DNA of 64,000 nucleotides from Xanthocytophaga agilis (GTDB lineage Bacteria; Bacteroidota; Bacteroidia; Cytophagales; 172606-1), in contig NZ_JASJOU010000024.1 in the NCBI RefSeq assembly GCF_030068605.1, positions 39,899 to 103,898 of the forward strand, given 5' to 3'. Shown in pieces: positions 8,453 through 16,948 of this stretch. Made by a program: the position numbers and the translations under genes. How positions within the stretch are numbered: the first letter of the stretch is position 1; each line of letters starts with the position of its first letter. Below the pieces are notes generated by a model. It searched no databases. It had not been told where the DNA came from and worked only from the letters and a program-made list of their open reading frames with translations.

Positions 8453-9106
8453 ATGAACAATACATTTTCCTGGGATTTATTTTATCAGATGCCTATTGTA
8501 GGCATTTTGCGTAATTTTCCCACTGAAACCATGGATGGCCTGGCTTTTTACTATGCAGAGTCTGGCCTTACCAATCTGGAGATAACCATGAACTCAGAAG
8601 GTGCTGAGTCTACAATTGCTTTTCTGTGTCAGAAATATGGAACCCGGTTGAATATCGGAGCGGGTACAGTATGCACTCTGGATGATCTGGACAAGGCATT
8701 ACATGCAGGAGCACAGTTTATTGTGACACCTATTCTGGATGAAGACGTAATTAAAAGCTGCGTTGCCAAAGGTGTACCTATCTTTCCGGGAGCCTATACG
8801 CCTACTGAAATTTATCAGGCATGGAAGTGGGGGGCTAGTATGGTAAAAGTGTTTCCAGCTTCCCGGTTAGGGCCAGAATTCATTAAAGAAGTCCTGGCGC
8901 CTCTGAATCAGATCAAACTAATGCCTACAGGAGGCGTTAATCTTGAGAACTGTATTACATTTCTGAAAGCTGGAGCAAAAGGTCTGGGTATGGGAGGACA
9001 ACTTTTTCCAAAAGAATTGATTCAGCAACGGGAATGGGAACAAGTAAGTGGTATATTCAAGCAATTTGTAGAGAAAGTTCAGGCTTTTCAAGCTGTTCAG
9101 ACATAG
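8453..9106 (+). CDS. eda: KDPG/KHG aldolase
   Basis: This 217-residue class I aldolase cleaves 2-keto-3-deoxy-6-phosphogluconate to pyruvate and glyceraldehyde-3-phosphate, or 4-hydroxy-2-oxoglutarate to pyruvate and glyoxylate. It has the family motifs VGILRNFPTE, the catalytic Glu in LTNLEITMNS, IGAGTV, the Schiff-base lysine in MVKVFPASRLGP, and the phosphate-binding MPTGGVNLEN and GMGGQLF. The length is normal for the family. It follows the flavoprotein at 6847 in a probable operon. No dehydratase (edd) or sugar kinase is nearby, so the pathway is not defined. Confidence 0.93.
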   Translation: MNNTFSWDLFYQMPIVGILRNFPTETMDGLAFYYAESGLTNLEITMNSEGAESTIAFLCQKYGTRLNIGAGTVCTLDDLDKALHAGAQFIVTPILDEDVIKSCVAKGVPIFPGAYTPTEIYQAWKWGASMVKVFPASRLGPEFIKEVLAPLNQIKLMPTGGVNLENCITFLKAGAKGLGMGGQLFPKELIQQREWEQVSGIFKQFVEKVQAFQAVQT

Positions 9107-9194
9107 AACGGATCTGCGGAGTTTTCTGTTGGACATATGTAGACCTCTGAATTGTTTGCTATACCAACTCCAATCTTACTTTTTGATCTGAGTT

Positions 9195-9968
9195 ATGCAT
9201 ATTCAACGATACTTCCCAAGAGAAGCCTTAAAGCCTTTCATTAAGCAGTTTGTACTTATTGAGAGTGAGCATATGCAGGAGAATAGGATACTACCTGATA
9301 CTTCTATTGTACTGGCATTCCGTTGTAAGGGATTGGTAAAAACCAGAGAAGAAAGTGAGAGTATTGTTTTACCTTCCTCTGTTATTACAGGTATTCGGAC
9401 GGCTTCGCGTACAATGCACTATACGCCACAGACGACCAATCTGCTGGTAATCTTTAATGAATATGGAGCATCTGCTTTTTTCAAAGATCCTTTGTTTGAA
9501 CTAGCAGGCATCAGTACATCACTAGATAACCTGATACCTGCCTGGAAGGTGAGAGATATTGAAGCACAACTGGCAGAAGTACAGAATACTATACAACGTA
9601 TACGAGTTGTAGAACAATTTCTGATGGGTGAATTAAAGGTTCGTGAGCCAGATCTGCTTATCCTTAATTCATTGCAAAAGATCCGGCTGGCTCAAGGAAA
9701 TATACGCATCAAAGAACTTGTACAGGATGTGCCATTAAGCCGTGATCCTTTTGAGAAACGGTTTCGACGTGTGGTAGGTACCTCTCCTAAGCAATTTGCC
9801 TCTATTGTTCGGCTACGTAATTTTATTACGACCTATTCATCGGCTCAAAGCCTTACCGAAGCCGCTTATGACGCAGGTTATTTTGATCAGTCACACTTTA
9901 TTAAAAGCTTTCGTTTGTTTACAGGTCAGGCTCCTCACGACTTTTTCAGATCAGCATCGTTTTGGTAA
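9195..9968 (+). CDS. AraC-family transcriptional regulator
   Basis: The 257-residue protein has an N-terminal sensor region that starts IQRYFPREALKPFIKQFVLIESE and is typical of the DUF6597 type. The C-terminal AraC DNA-binding domain (about 150-250) has a first helix-turn-helix at IRIKELVQDVPLSRDPFEKRF and the second at SLTEAAYDAGYFDQSHFIKS, ending with FRLFTGQAPHDFF. The ligand is unknown. It stands between the aldolase and the Crp/Fnr-type gene on the same strand and could regulate either; spacing does not decide. Confidence 0.9.
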   Translation: MHIQRYFPREALKPFIKQFVLIESEHMQENRILPDTSIVLAFRCKGLVKTREESESIVLPSSVITGIRTASRTMHYTPQTTNLLVIFNEYGASAFFKDPLFELAGISTSLDNLIPAWKVRDIEAQLAEVQNTIQRIRVVEQFLMGELKVREPDLLILNSLQKIRLAQGNIRIKELVQDVPLSRDPFEKRFRRVVGTSPKQFASIVRLRNFITTYSSAQSLTEAAYDAGYFDQSHFIKSFRLFTGQAPHDFFRSASFW

Positions 9969-10005
9969 CCACAACTTGTTTGTTTTCTCTTAATCCCATT
10001 TTATT

Positions 10006-10575
10006 GTGTTAGAAGCTTTGCAAAAGTATGTCGATCAGATTGTTAAGCTGGATGCTACTGACTGGATTGCTTTCAGCCAACTGTTTACTGAAAGTATACT
10101 GAAACGTGGAGAGTATTTTGCGGAAGCAGGGCGACAAGAATATCAGATTGGATTTCTGACAAAAGGTGTGGTTCGGGCGTTTTATCGTAACACAGAAGGG
10201 CAGGAGTACAACAAGACCTTTTTTACTGATAATGAATTTATAGGTGCCTATGCCTCTCTGGTTATGCAAGTCTCTAATCAGATTAATCTGCAGGCATTGA
10301 CAGACTGCAGTATACTGGTGGCAAACTATAATGAGGTAACAACTCTGTTTGAACATCACAGAACAATAGAGACATTTGCCCGTAAGATGGCAGAATATTT
10401 TTATGTATATAAAGAAAAGCGGGAGATAGACTTGGTATTATTACAGGCCGATGAACGGTATAAACGCTTTCAACAGGAATATCCGGATCTTGAAAATCAG
10501 ATACCACAATACCATATTGCTTCCTATCTGGGAATTACCCCTACTCAGCTAAGCCGTATTCGGGCAAAGAAATAA
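10006..10575 (+). CDS. Crp/Fnr-family transcriptional regulator
   Basis: The 189-residue protein has the cyclic-nucleotide-binding (cNMP) beta-roll in residues about 10-120: RGEYFAEAGRQEYQIGFLTKGVVRAFY and a degenerate phosphate-binding region. A dimerisation helix follows, then a short HTH at HIASYLGITPTQLSRIRAKK. Bacteroidota proteins of this type usually lack cAMP-binding residues, and the canonical RxS cassette is not seen here. The start is a GTG at 10006, since no in-frame ATG precedes the beta-roll. It is 69 bp upstream of the SDR gene, with a 14-bp palindrome in the gap. Confidence 0.88.
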   Translation: MLEALQKYVDQIVKLDATDWIAFSQLFTESILKRGEYFAEAGRQEYQIGFLTKGVVRAFYRNTEGQEYNKTFFTDNEFIGAYASLVMQVSNQINLQALTDCSILVANYNEVTTLFEHHRTIETFARKMAEYFYVYKEKREIDLVLLQADERYKRFQQEYPDLENQIPQYHIASYLGITPTQLSRIRAKK

Positions 10576-10579
10576 TTCC

Positions 10580-10593
10580 TTTACATATGTAAA
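10580..10593. promoter_or_regulatory. 14-bp perfect palindrome, possible Crp/Fnr-type operator
   Basis: TTTACATATGTAAA starts 5 nt after the Crp/Fnr gene stop and lies 52 nt before the SDR ATG. Its size and position suit a dimeric HTH regulator. The same ACATATGT core recurs at 9133-9140, between the aldolase and AraC genes. Confidence 0.4.
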
Positions 10594-10644
10594 TGCACAA
10601 GCCTGATACATATAGGAGCTTTGTATAAACAGGCAAATAACTAT

Positions 10645-11376
10645 ATGCAGCTTACAGGCAATAAAATTCTTATTACAGGAGCTACCAGTGGTATTGGAAA
10701 GGCTCTAACTCTGAAGTTTCTGGAACTGGATAATCAAATCATTGCAGTTGGTCGAAATCGTGACCGGCTGAATGAACTTGCTTCTATGAGCAATCAGATT
10801 ATCCCTTTTGAATGCGATGTATCTCAAACTACTGATCTGGATAGACTGGTAACATTTGTAGAACAGAAGCATACTGATACAAATATTCTGATCAACAATG
10901 CAGGAATTCAGTACAATTATGATTTTGAACAAGAGCTACATCTGATCAATAAGATTGAATATGAAGTAGAGGTTAACCTGCTTGCTCCCTTGAAACTAAC
11001 TGCTTTGTTATGGCCGATTTTACAACTTCAACCAAATGCAGCTCTGGTAAATGTATCTTCAGGTTTGGGTATTGTACCAAAAATGCAGGCGCCGGTATAT
11101 TGCGCTACAAAAGCAGGAATACATATTTTCTCAAAAGCTTTACGTGATCAATCTGATAAAATCCGGATCTTTGAAATCATTCCACCTCTGGTGGATACCG
11201 AAATGACCAAAGGGCGGGGCAAAGGCAAGATTTCGCCTGAAAAGTTAGTAAATGAATTTATTCGGGCATTCGGCAAAGATCACTTTGAAATAAGTATTGG
11301 AAAGGTTAAACTGCTCAAACTGATAAACAGATTGAGTCCGGCTCTGGCAGAAAAGATCATGAACAGAGGAGTATAG
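10645..11376 (+). CDS. SDR-family oxidoreductase (DltE-like)
   Basis: The 243-residue short-chain dehydrogenase has the cofactor motif ILITGATSGIGKAL, NNAG as LINNAGIQ, the catalytic Ser in LVNVSSGLG, and Tyr/Lys in YCATKAG, so the active site is complete. The frame is open upstream to a TTG at 10621, but the family starts MQLTGNKILITGA, so the ATG at 10645 is taken. The overall pattern (FECDVSQTTDLDRLV, IPPLVDTEMTKGRGKGKIS) fits DltE-type SDRs. It is probably controlled by or co-transcribed with the Crp/Fnr gene upstream. Substrate unknown. Confidence 0.92.
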   Translation: MQLTGNKILITGATSGIGKALTLKFLELDNQIIAVGRNRDRLNELASMSNQIIPFECDVSQTTDLDRLVTFVEQKHTDTNILINNAGIQYNYDFEQELHLINKIEYEVEVNLLAPLKLTALLWPILQLQPNAALVNVSSGLGIVPKMQAPVYCATKAGIHIFSKALRDQSDKIRIFEIIPPLVDTEMTKGRGKGKISPEKLVNEFIRAFGKDHFEISIGKVKLLKLINRLSPALAEKIMNRGV

Positions 11377-11689
11377 TGTAATCTTGCTTTGTTTTATACG
11401 TTTTCTATTTTTCTGGAAGTAGCATCTTTCCTTTATTGTCCTTCTGAAAGAATCTCTTGACAAATAGAGCCATGTTTGGTTTTAGAGAAAAAAAATGCTC
11501 TCTGATCGGAAAGGCCGCCGGTCTTGTCACAAGATTCTTGCAGAAGGACAAAAGGGGAGAAAGTATTTTTATTCTTGCTCTACCCACATTGAGTGTTTGC
11601 TGCGTTGGTACAATGAGAGCCATGTTTAGGTTGCTGATTGCCAAACTCCATGCTAATTAGATAGGCTTGCGGGTTACTGTTAATTGTGA
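11377..11689. other. Intergenic region containing a long imperfect palindrome
   Basis: There is no credible gene in this 313-bp convergent gap. Two short opposing frames (11457-11660 and 11405-11644) exist only because the DNA is nearly palindromic. The region holds the inverted repeat described separately and two copies of AGAGCCATGTTT (11466-11477 and 11616-11627) outside or between the arms. Confidence 0.6.
11436..11551. repeat. Long inverted repeat with 28-bp arms (MITE-like or structured RNA)
   Basis: The left arm at 11436-11463 and the right arm at 11524-11551 match at 25 of 28 positions as reverse complements; both begin with TTGTCCTTCTG when read inward on their own strand. Similarity continues weakly outside the arms (CTTTCCTTTA against CTTTCTCCCC). 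The 60-nt centre includes a CGGAAAGGCCGCCGG tract. No transposase is present. It may be a non-autonomous mobile element or a long hairpin. Confidence 0.6.
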
Positions 11690-12307
11690 CTACTTGTTAT
11701 TTAACACATCCGATATCTTCAAGTTCGCACAACTACCTTTGTAATAGCTTGGAAGAAGATAGTTTTTTTCTTTACCATCCCTTCCTGACAGAGTAATGTA
11801 GACAGGATGTAACATATAATTTTCACCAATGGATAACGGGTGATCCCAGTCATAGGTGTATATTGGGTAAAACGAAATGACAAAGGTATTCCCTCTTTTC
11901 GACAAATTATCTAATTCAAAACTATCTGACCAGATGCGGGAGATTGTTAAATTACTATCATTTATGATCTGAACAAATGCTTTTTCTTCTAATGCCCGAT
12001 ATAAATTATCATATATCTCTATAGTGAAAAAGGTGATAACTATAATCGCTAAAGGTTGTAGTGTCTTTGTCCATCTGGACTTGTATTTGAAAATGAATAT
12101 GATGCATAGAATCAGTGTTGCCAAACTAAAGAGGAAATAAGCTAGAATTGTAAAGAATGCAATGATTTCTATCTCAACTGATTCTGCAAAGTAAGTCCGT
12201 TTATAAAACCAATAAAGAAAAATACTACTGCCTGTAATAAGTGGAGATAATGCTGTGATGTAACTTATCCGCAAAAGTGTAGCTCCTTTGGTGTAGTTCT
12301 CGGACAT
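11690..12307 (-). CDS. Hypothetical membrane protein
   Basis: The 205-residue protein has three predicted membrane segments in the N-terminal half: residues about 15-35 (LSPLITGSSIFLYWFY), 47-72 (AFFTILAYFLFSLATLILCI) and 87-100 (LAIIVITFFTIEIY). A C-terminal soluble domain of about 100 residues follows and contains FVISFYPIYTYDWDHPLSIG and YKGSCANLKISDVLNNK. I recognise no family. It lies downstream of the lipoprotein gene 12383-13359 on the same strand (75-bp gap) and may share its transcript. Confidence 0.7.
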   Translation of the reverse strand: MSENYTKGATLLRISYITALSPLITGSSIFLYWFYKRTYFAESVEIEIIAFFTILAYFLFSLATLILCIIFIFKYKSRWTKTLQPLAIIVITFFTIEIYDNLYRALEEKAFVQIINDSNLTISRIWSDSFELDNLSKRGNTFVISFYPIYTYDWDHPLSIGENYMLHPVYITLSGRDGKEKNYLLPSYYKGSCANLKISDVLNNK

Positions 12308-12382
12308 GGGTTATACTACCTGTTATATATTTTGCTAATACTACTTAATTGTACTTTCATATTAGTAGTAACCTCCATTCTG

Positions 12383-13359
12383 TTACTTTGACTTTCTGAG
12401 CGATAATTGGCATCCTATTTCAACACTAATCAGATGTTCGTAAGCCAGCTGAGGCTTTGTATCAAATCTCAAAAGTGTAGGGCGGTAAATAAGTCCGGCA
12501 AAGAGGTACTTGGAAAACATATGATATCCATTTAGAGTAACTCCCAGTGAATGACTTGTTTTCTTTACCGGATCACGGGTAGGAGGTGGAGGTGAAAACC
12601 GATCATAGTAGCGAAAGTCCCAGGTATTTCTGGAAAAGTTGAGACCATACCCATACACAAAACGTTTCTTACAATAATTGTTTGTCAGGCTCAGATAGGT
12701 AGAGGTGATAAGTTGATATTCTCCACTAAGATCTACAGCTGCGGGTATAGGTAAAAAAAAGTCTGCAGCAGCATTGGCAGTTAGTCGCAGATATCTGTTT
12801 GTCTGGTAATAATAGTTAATGCCAATAGCCGCACCCCAGAAACCTGTATTTGATTGACGTTTTTCCTGAGCAGGTTTTAATGAAAAGCTGTTTATATAGG
12901 GTGTGGAAAATGTTAGATCTATGTGGCCTTTAGGTATGGAGTAGTCTTTCGCAAAGTAATTCTTCCAGCTTTTCACTGGGCCAGATTCAATGGTTGTTGT
13001 TGAGTCTTTGATCCTTAAATAGACATGATTGCCATAGTAAAATCGTTTAGGGTTAGTAAGGTCAATGAGATAGGCTGCCGGAGCAATATAGGTCCATACT
13101 AGATTTCCGTAGATAAAATGTGGGTTGAGAGACGATTTGAGTGTATATAAAGCTGTTGTGGAATCAGTTATCAGCTTGATAGGTAAATCTTCTTTGGACC
13201 TTTTTACCTTGACTATGGCAGGCAAATTATAGGTAGTCTGGTTAACAACAGCTTTACTGTTCTGAACATCAGAAGTAATGGTAAGATTATATGTTTTCTC
13301 TTCAATAATGTGGTACAGGATGCCAGAGTCAGAAGTATCAGAAAGAAAAAACCTCTCAT
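12383..13359 (-). pseudogene. Lipoprotein with C-terminal beta-barrel-like domain, frameshifted near its 5' end
   Basis: The ATG at 13357-13359 opens a textbook lipoprotein signal, MRGFFFLILLTLASC, with the lipobox LASC. After about 22 codons the reading continues sensibly only in another frame, KTYNLTITSDVQNSKAVV, which runs to the stop at 12383. Adding one A to the AAAA tract (TTTT at 13294-13297 on the + strand) joins the two into a 325-residue protein. The N-terminal mature part is PEGA-like (ITSDVQNSKAVVNQTTYNLP). The C-terminal half has alternating-strand patterns of a membrane barrel or surface beta protein and ends VSIEIGCQLSLRK-like. The large downstream frame also starts from a TTG at 13381, but that yields no signal. 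Either a real one-base deletion or a homopolymer read error. Confidence 0.75.
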
Positions 13360-13552
13360 AATGAGTTAGTAAGATATACAAAGAATGTAGCCGATTCTTT
13401 TGAGAGGAGTAATATAATGTAACTGTCGGGTAATTTACTTAAATTCTATCAGAGGTGAAATTTCTGGCAGCAAAATAAACTGACTGGATCAGGCATACAT
13501 TCTGATTGTAATTCTGTCGTTCCTATAATAAAATCCGAATTCTTACTGCACA

Positions 13553-14281
13553 ATGATGCTTATCCTATATCAATTATTCTTTTTGTTGTGTATTAATGAG
13601 TCTACACTTGTTCCGGAGAAGTTTTTTTCGGTAAAAGATTTAAAAGACGAGTCTTTGTATTCACTGTCTGTTCAACATGATCCAACAAATGATAATGTTA
13701 TTATTTCCCTAAAAGGAAATAAGCAATCTGCTATAACTATAACAGGAGTGGCTGAGATATGTACCAGTTCTATTGTGAATAATCATTTTCTGAAGCTGGA
13801 ATACCGAATAAGGGCAGGAAGTGGTATCCATTGCAGAAAGACAGGTATCTATCAGATTTGTAATGGTATGTTATACAATAGCTTGTATATACGTTCTCAA
13901 TATATTGAATATATCAATACCACTTCTGAATCCAATGTTGTATCAAAGACAAGTTATCACATCAGCTTAAAGATTGTAGAACAGGAGAAAATATTTTCTT
14001 TGATCCTCACTGAACATCTTATTGGAGAATCAAAAAGAAATAGGAAAACGTATAGCCCTGTCAAGCTGCGACTCAACCTGGAGAAGGGTGTTTTTTATAC
14101 TGACACTATTAATCTTACTGGTAAGTACACTTTTAGAAATAAAGCCAATCACATAGATACCTCAACTTATAAAAATCAGAAGGTATATGTGATTAAGTTA
14201 AACGGCACCTGTTATATGCTATTCAGACAAAGATACTATGTTAGTGATAACAGATTACTTAACAGCTTTACTGAGTTATAA
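13553..14281 (+). CDS. Hypothetical secreted protein
   Basis: I do not recognise this 242-residue protein. It opens with a short hydrophobic segment (MMLILYQLFFLLCINES) that could be a signal peptide, then beta-rich sequence with many S/T/N residues and basic patches (SKRNRKTYSPVKLRLNLEKG). Two cysteines near residues 69 and 95 may pair after export. Two adjacent ATGs (13553 and 13556) are possible starts. Its 3' end overlaps the convergent gene 14236-14973 by 46 bp, which is unusual and suggests mutual transcriptional interference. Confidence 0.7.
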   Translation: MMLILYQLFFLLCINESTLVPEKFFSVKDLKDESLYSLSVQHDPTNDNVIISLKGNKQSAITITGVAEICTSSIVNNHFLKLEYRIRAGSGIHCRKTGIYQICNGMLYNSLYIRSQYIEYINTTSESNVVSKTSYHISLKIVEQEKIFSLILTEHLIGESKRNRKTYSPVKLRLNLEKGVFYTDTINLTGKYTFRNKANHIDTSTYKNQKVYVIKLNGTCYMLFRQRYYVSDNRLLNSFTEL

Positions 14282-14973
14282 CTTTTAATAGAAGTTCTTG
14301 AGTAACTATCGTTCTGAAAAAGAATCTTTTTATACGAATGCGTTGTGGTTTGGTTTTGAGATGAGGAAAGACATGAATTTGCTCGTGGTAATGGAGTTAC
14401 ACTTGTACTAGGGGTTGCTAATACAGGAACTTGTGATTGTGTTGGTTCTATTGAAACTATTTTCTTCTCTGCCTGTATTTTCTTCACAAAGTGTAATGCC
14501 TTGAATAGTTCAAAATCCATACACTCATATTGCTCTTCCTGCTCGAGTCTTTTCCAGATATCGTAGGCTGTTTTAATTCGAATGCGAACCTGATCCCTCT
14601 TCAGCTCTTTCAATACATACTTAGTAGCATTATCCTTGTCTTTTTTCTTTTCTAAGACAGCTAGGTGATACTCATTGCGTTTGTATTTCGCATTGACTTC
14701 TTTATACTCTTTTTCCGCTTTTTTGAGTTGCTTGTTGCGTTCCTTCGAGGCAGCTTGTACTTCCAGTTTCGCTTTTTGCTCAGTGGCATGTGCCAGTAAA
14801 GTCATCAGAAGGGTTTGATTGGCAAGTGATTGTTCTTCATCTTCTTGAATAGCTTTGATGCGGTGTGCCATCCGAAATAATTCCAGGTTCAGACGGGCTT
14901 CTTCTGCCATCAGGCGGTAATATTCAGATTTGTATTTGCGAATAGCAGTTGTATTAGTATGATATCTTGCCAT
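14236..14973 (-). CDS. Hypothetical coiled-coil protein
   Basis: The 245-residue, highly charged protein is predicted to be almost entirely helical coiled coil over residues 10-165 (RLMAEEARLNLELFRMAHRI, KAKLEVQAASKERNKQLKKA, AVLEKKKDKDNATKYVLKEL). A Ser/Thr/Pro-rich low-complexity tail follows. There is no signal peptide. The frame is open to a TTG at 14985, but MARYHTNTTAIRKYK at 14973 is a better start. Function unknown; it resembles structural or mobilisation-type accessory proteins only in composition. It overlaps the 3' end of the convergent gene 13553-14281. Confidence 0.75.
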   Translation of the reverse strand: MARYHTNTTAIRKYKSEYYRLMAEEARLNLELFRMAHRIKAIQEDEEQSLANQTLLMTLLAHATEQKAKLEVQAASKERNKQLKKAEKEYKEVNAKYKRNEYHLAVLEKKKDKDNATKYVLKELKRDQVRIRIKTAYDIWKRLEQEEQYECMDFELFKALHFVKKIQAEKKIVSIEPTQSQVPVLATPSTSVTPLPRANSCLSSSQNQTTTHSYKKILFQNDSYSRTSIKSYNSVKLLSNLLSLT

Positions 14974-15242
14974 ATATCCGAACAAAGTTTAGAGTGGTTT
15001 TTTGTTACTTTAGTGGTTTGTTATGAACAGATAAATTTTTAAATAAGTTTATAATGTTGACTAATATTTAATAAAATATTTTTTCGTGCGAGTTTATAGC
15101 TGTGTAGTAGTTTATTAGGAGTTGTTTGTCGAGTAGATCCTGTAGCTGATATATTGTATTGTTGTTCCATTTACCTTTGTTCAATGCTACAAACAGAACC
15201 TGAGCAAGTTATGAGTTACTACTAAGTTGGAGAAATACATCC
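14974..15242. other. AT-rich spacer with a candidate promoter
   Basis: No convincing gene is seen. TACCTTTG at 15172-15179 fits the TAnnTTTG -7 box on the + strand and would drive the small frames beginning at 15243 and 15390. The rest is AT-rich spacer that also serves the 14973 gene on the other strand. Confidence 0.4.
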
Positions 15243-15359
15243 ATGATAGAGCAGATCCACCTTCCTTTAGACAAAGGAAGAGCATTGGTGTGTACAACCC
15301 TGCAATCCGTTGAGCTACAAAGTAAAGGTGTTGTACAGTACAAGGTTGTTTACAAATAA
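15243..15359 (+). CDS. Possible 38-residue small protein
   Basis: An ATG-started frame of 38 codons encodes a mixed-charge peptide (MIEQIHLPLDKGRALVCTTL at the start, QYKVVYK at the end). It lies 64 nt downstream of the TACCTTTG box and 30 nt before the next membrane ORF, which is the reason to mention it. No family is recognised, and a chance frame is quite possible. Confidence 0.3.
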   Translation: MIEQIHLPLDKGRALVCTTLQSVELQSKGVVQYKVVYK

Positions 15360-15389
15360 TATAAAGTAGCCCGAAATAAATTCTTATAT

Positions 15390-15596
15390 ATGGACTATAT
15401 ATTTCTGTCAAAGATATATCGCATAAGTTTGCTAGTATTAGCCTTTTTGCTTCTTGTTTTACCTGGAGTTGGTTCGCATAGGATAAGTTTGACTAATCCG
15501 GAAACCCGCTTTTTATTCGGAAGTGCTGTTCTATGTTTTTTACCGCTTGTATTTATTCTCTGGTTGAGTGGAGAAGTACATTACGTGAATTTCTGA
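15390..15596 (+). CDS. Small membrane protein, or first part of a split membrane protein
   Basis: The 68-residue protein has two hydrophobic segments (LLVLAFLLLVLPGVG and FLFGSAVLCFLPLVFILWL). It ends 2 nt before the ATG of the next membrane ORF (15599), which is in another frame. One extra base near 15575-15590 would fuse the two into a four-helix protein of about 126 residues. Two separate small genes are equally allowed by the sequence. No family recognised. Confidence 0.5.
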   Translation: MDYIFLSKIYRISLLVLAFLLLVLPGVGSHRISLTNPETRFLFGSAVLCFLPLVFILWLSGEVHYVNF

Positions 15597-15598
15597 AA

Positions 15599-15769
15599 AT
15601 GTTTGTCGTGGTTTTACAAGTAGGGGTAGTGATATTACTACTATCTTTCATATATTTTCTTTTTACTTCTTCTAGTGATCCTGTTTTTCGCTATTTATCA
15701 AGTTGCATTTTGGGAGTACTTATCATTGCTGCTATACTTCTGATAAAGCAGGTGCTAACAGAGTGGTAA
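15599..15769 (+). CDS. Small membrane protein, or second part of a split membrane protein
   Basis: The 56-residue frame starting MFVVVLQVGVVILLLSF has two hydrophobic helices separated by TSSSDPVFRYLSSC and ends LIKQVLTEW. The frame is open upstream to 15533, where it overlaps the preceding ORF. See the entry at 15390 for the split-gene possibility. Confidence 0.5.
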   Translation: MFVVVLQVGVVILLLSFIYFLFTSSSDPVFRYLSSCILGVLIIAAILLIKQVLTEW

Positions 15770-15868
15770 CATCCTGATTTTTGAGTTGAAGGATTCAATG
15801 AGAAAGAGTTATATCTGTTCGAGTATCTATGGCCTGATGGATAGTATTAATCTGCTTGATTTTATTAT

Positions 15869-16825
15869 TTAGAGTTGTTCAATAACTTTTTCTAGTGCTC
15901 CTCTTACAGAAGGAATAATTGTACACCCACGTGGGTCTGATAGGTCAGTACCTAGGCTCATTGGGCCTTCGGGTGCTTTTTTTGCTAATTTCAGCAGAGT
16001 TTCTTTGTAGGCTATCGGCTTAGATGCTGCCAAAGCCCATATACAGGTGACCTTGATAAAAGTATCATTTTTCTTATTTTCTATCATTCCAATCAGGGCT
16101 TCCTGTGTGGGTTGCGAATGATACCATGTTAAGGCTCTGGCTGCGGAAATCTGGTTATGAGGGTTTTTTGAATTATGTAGAAAGGGAAGGATCTGATCGT
16201 TGTAATCTGTCAATTGAAGATGAAAGATGCATTCCAGAGCTATATGTTGAAGTGAAGCTGTTGCCAGATCTTTTTTTTCGAAACTAGCAGGTGGCAAATG
16301 GAGAGATTCGTTTATGAAGTTTTTAATATATGTTTGATCATAGGTTAGTCCATGTGCATGACGAAATAGAGCGATTGTTGTACCTTCGTATATATCGGGA
16401 GATATTGGTACTTTGATAAAACTATGGCGATAGGTTGCATACACATAACCATCTTTTACAAGTGCGTACCCAGATGTGGGAGTTGAGATACCCATATTTC
16501 CTTTTTCATCTTTTTTTAGAAAAAAATAACAGCTATCCACCTTACTCCAATCAAGTTCATGGTCATCATGAGCGGACCGACTACAATAACGAAGCAGGTA
16601 ATAATGAGTAATTTGAACCTGCTCTGGTAGTCTATTACCTGCCAGGTTCTTTACTATTTGAATGGCCATTCCTTTTTCTGAGTCTATTGATAATACCTTA
16701 CCAAGTACAAAATTATCTGCTTCCCGCATAATCTGATCCTGCCAGGGTTCTTCCCAGGTTGTTGCCATGCTGAAAATACTTATCCAGAGAAAAAGAAACA
16801 ATGTTACGCAAGCAGATTTTTTCAT
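15869..16825 (-). CDS. Secreted protein with HEAT-like C-terminal repeats
   Basis: The 318-residue protein has a signal peptide (MKKSACVTLFLFLWISIFSMA). The N-terminal half resembles a beta domain (VLGKVLSIDSEKGMAIQIVKN). The C-terminal half (about 195-310) has HEAT-like helical pairs, seen in HNQISAARALTWYHSQPTQE and FIKVTCIWALAASKPIAYKE. It is probably periplasmic or surface exposed. There is no catalytic motif and the function is unknown. It is monocistronic as far as spacing shows. Confidence 0.75.
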   Translation of the reverse strand: MKKSACVTLFLFLWISIFSMATTWEEPWQDQIMREADNFVLGKVLSIDSEKGMAIQIVKNLAGNRLPEQVQITHYYLLRYCSRSAHDDHELDWSKVDSCYFFLKKDEKGNMGISTPTSGYALVKDGYVYATYRHSFIKVPISPDIYEGTTIALFRHAHGLTYDQTYIKNFINESLHLPPASFEKKDLATASLQHIALECIFHLQLTDYNDQILPFLHNSKNPHNQISAARALTWYHSQPTQEALIGMIENKKNDTFIKVTCIWALAASKPIAYKETLLKLAKKAPEGPMSLGTDLSDPRGCTIIPSVRGALEKVIEQL

Positions 16826-16948
16826 AGTAGTACAAAACGTTTTAGTGAGGTGGTTAATGAATCTGTAAGCTAGAATATGGTTAGCCTTTTTGAGAATTAT
16901 TCAATCCTAGATCTGAATAGAGCTTCTGTTTTAAGGAATTAAGTTTCA

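Noticed and set aside
13288..13300. Programmed -1 frameshift at A_AAA in the lipoprotein gene
   Set aside because: No full slippery heptamer and no downstream stem is evident. A one-base deletion or read error is simpler.
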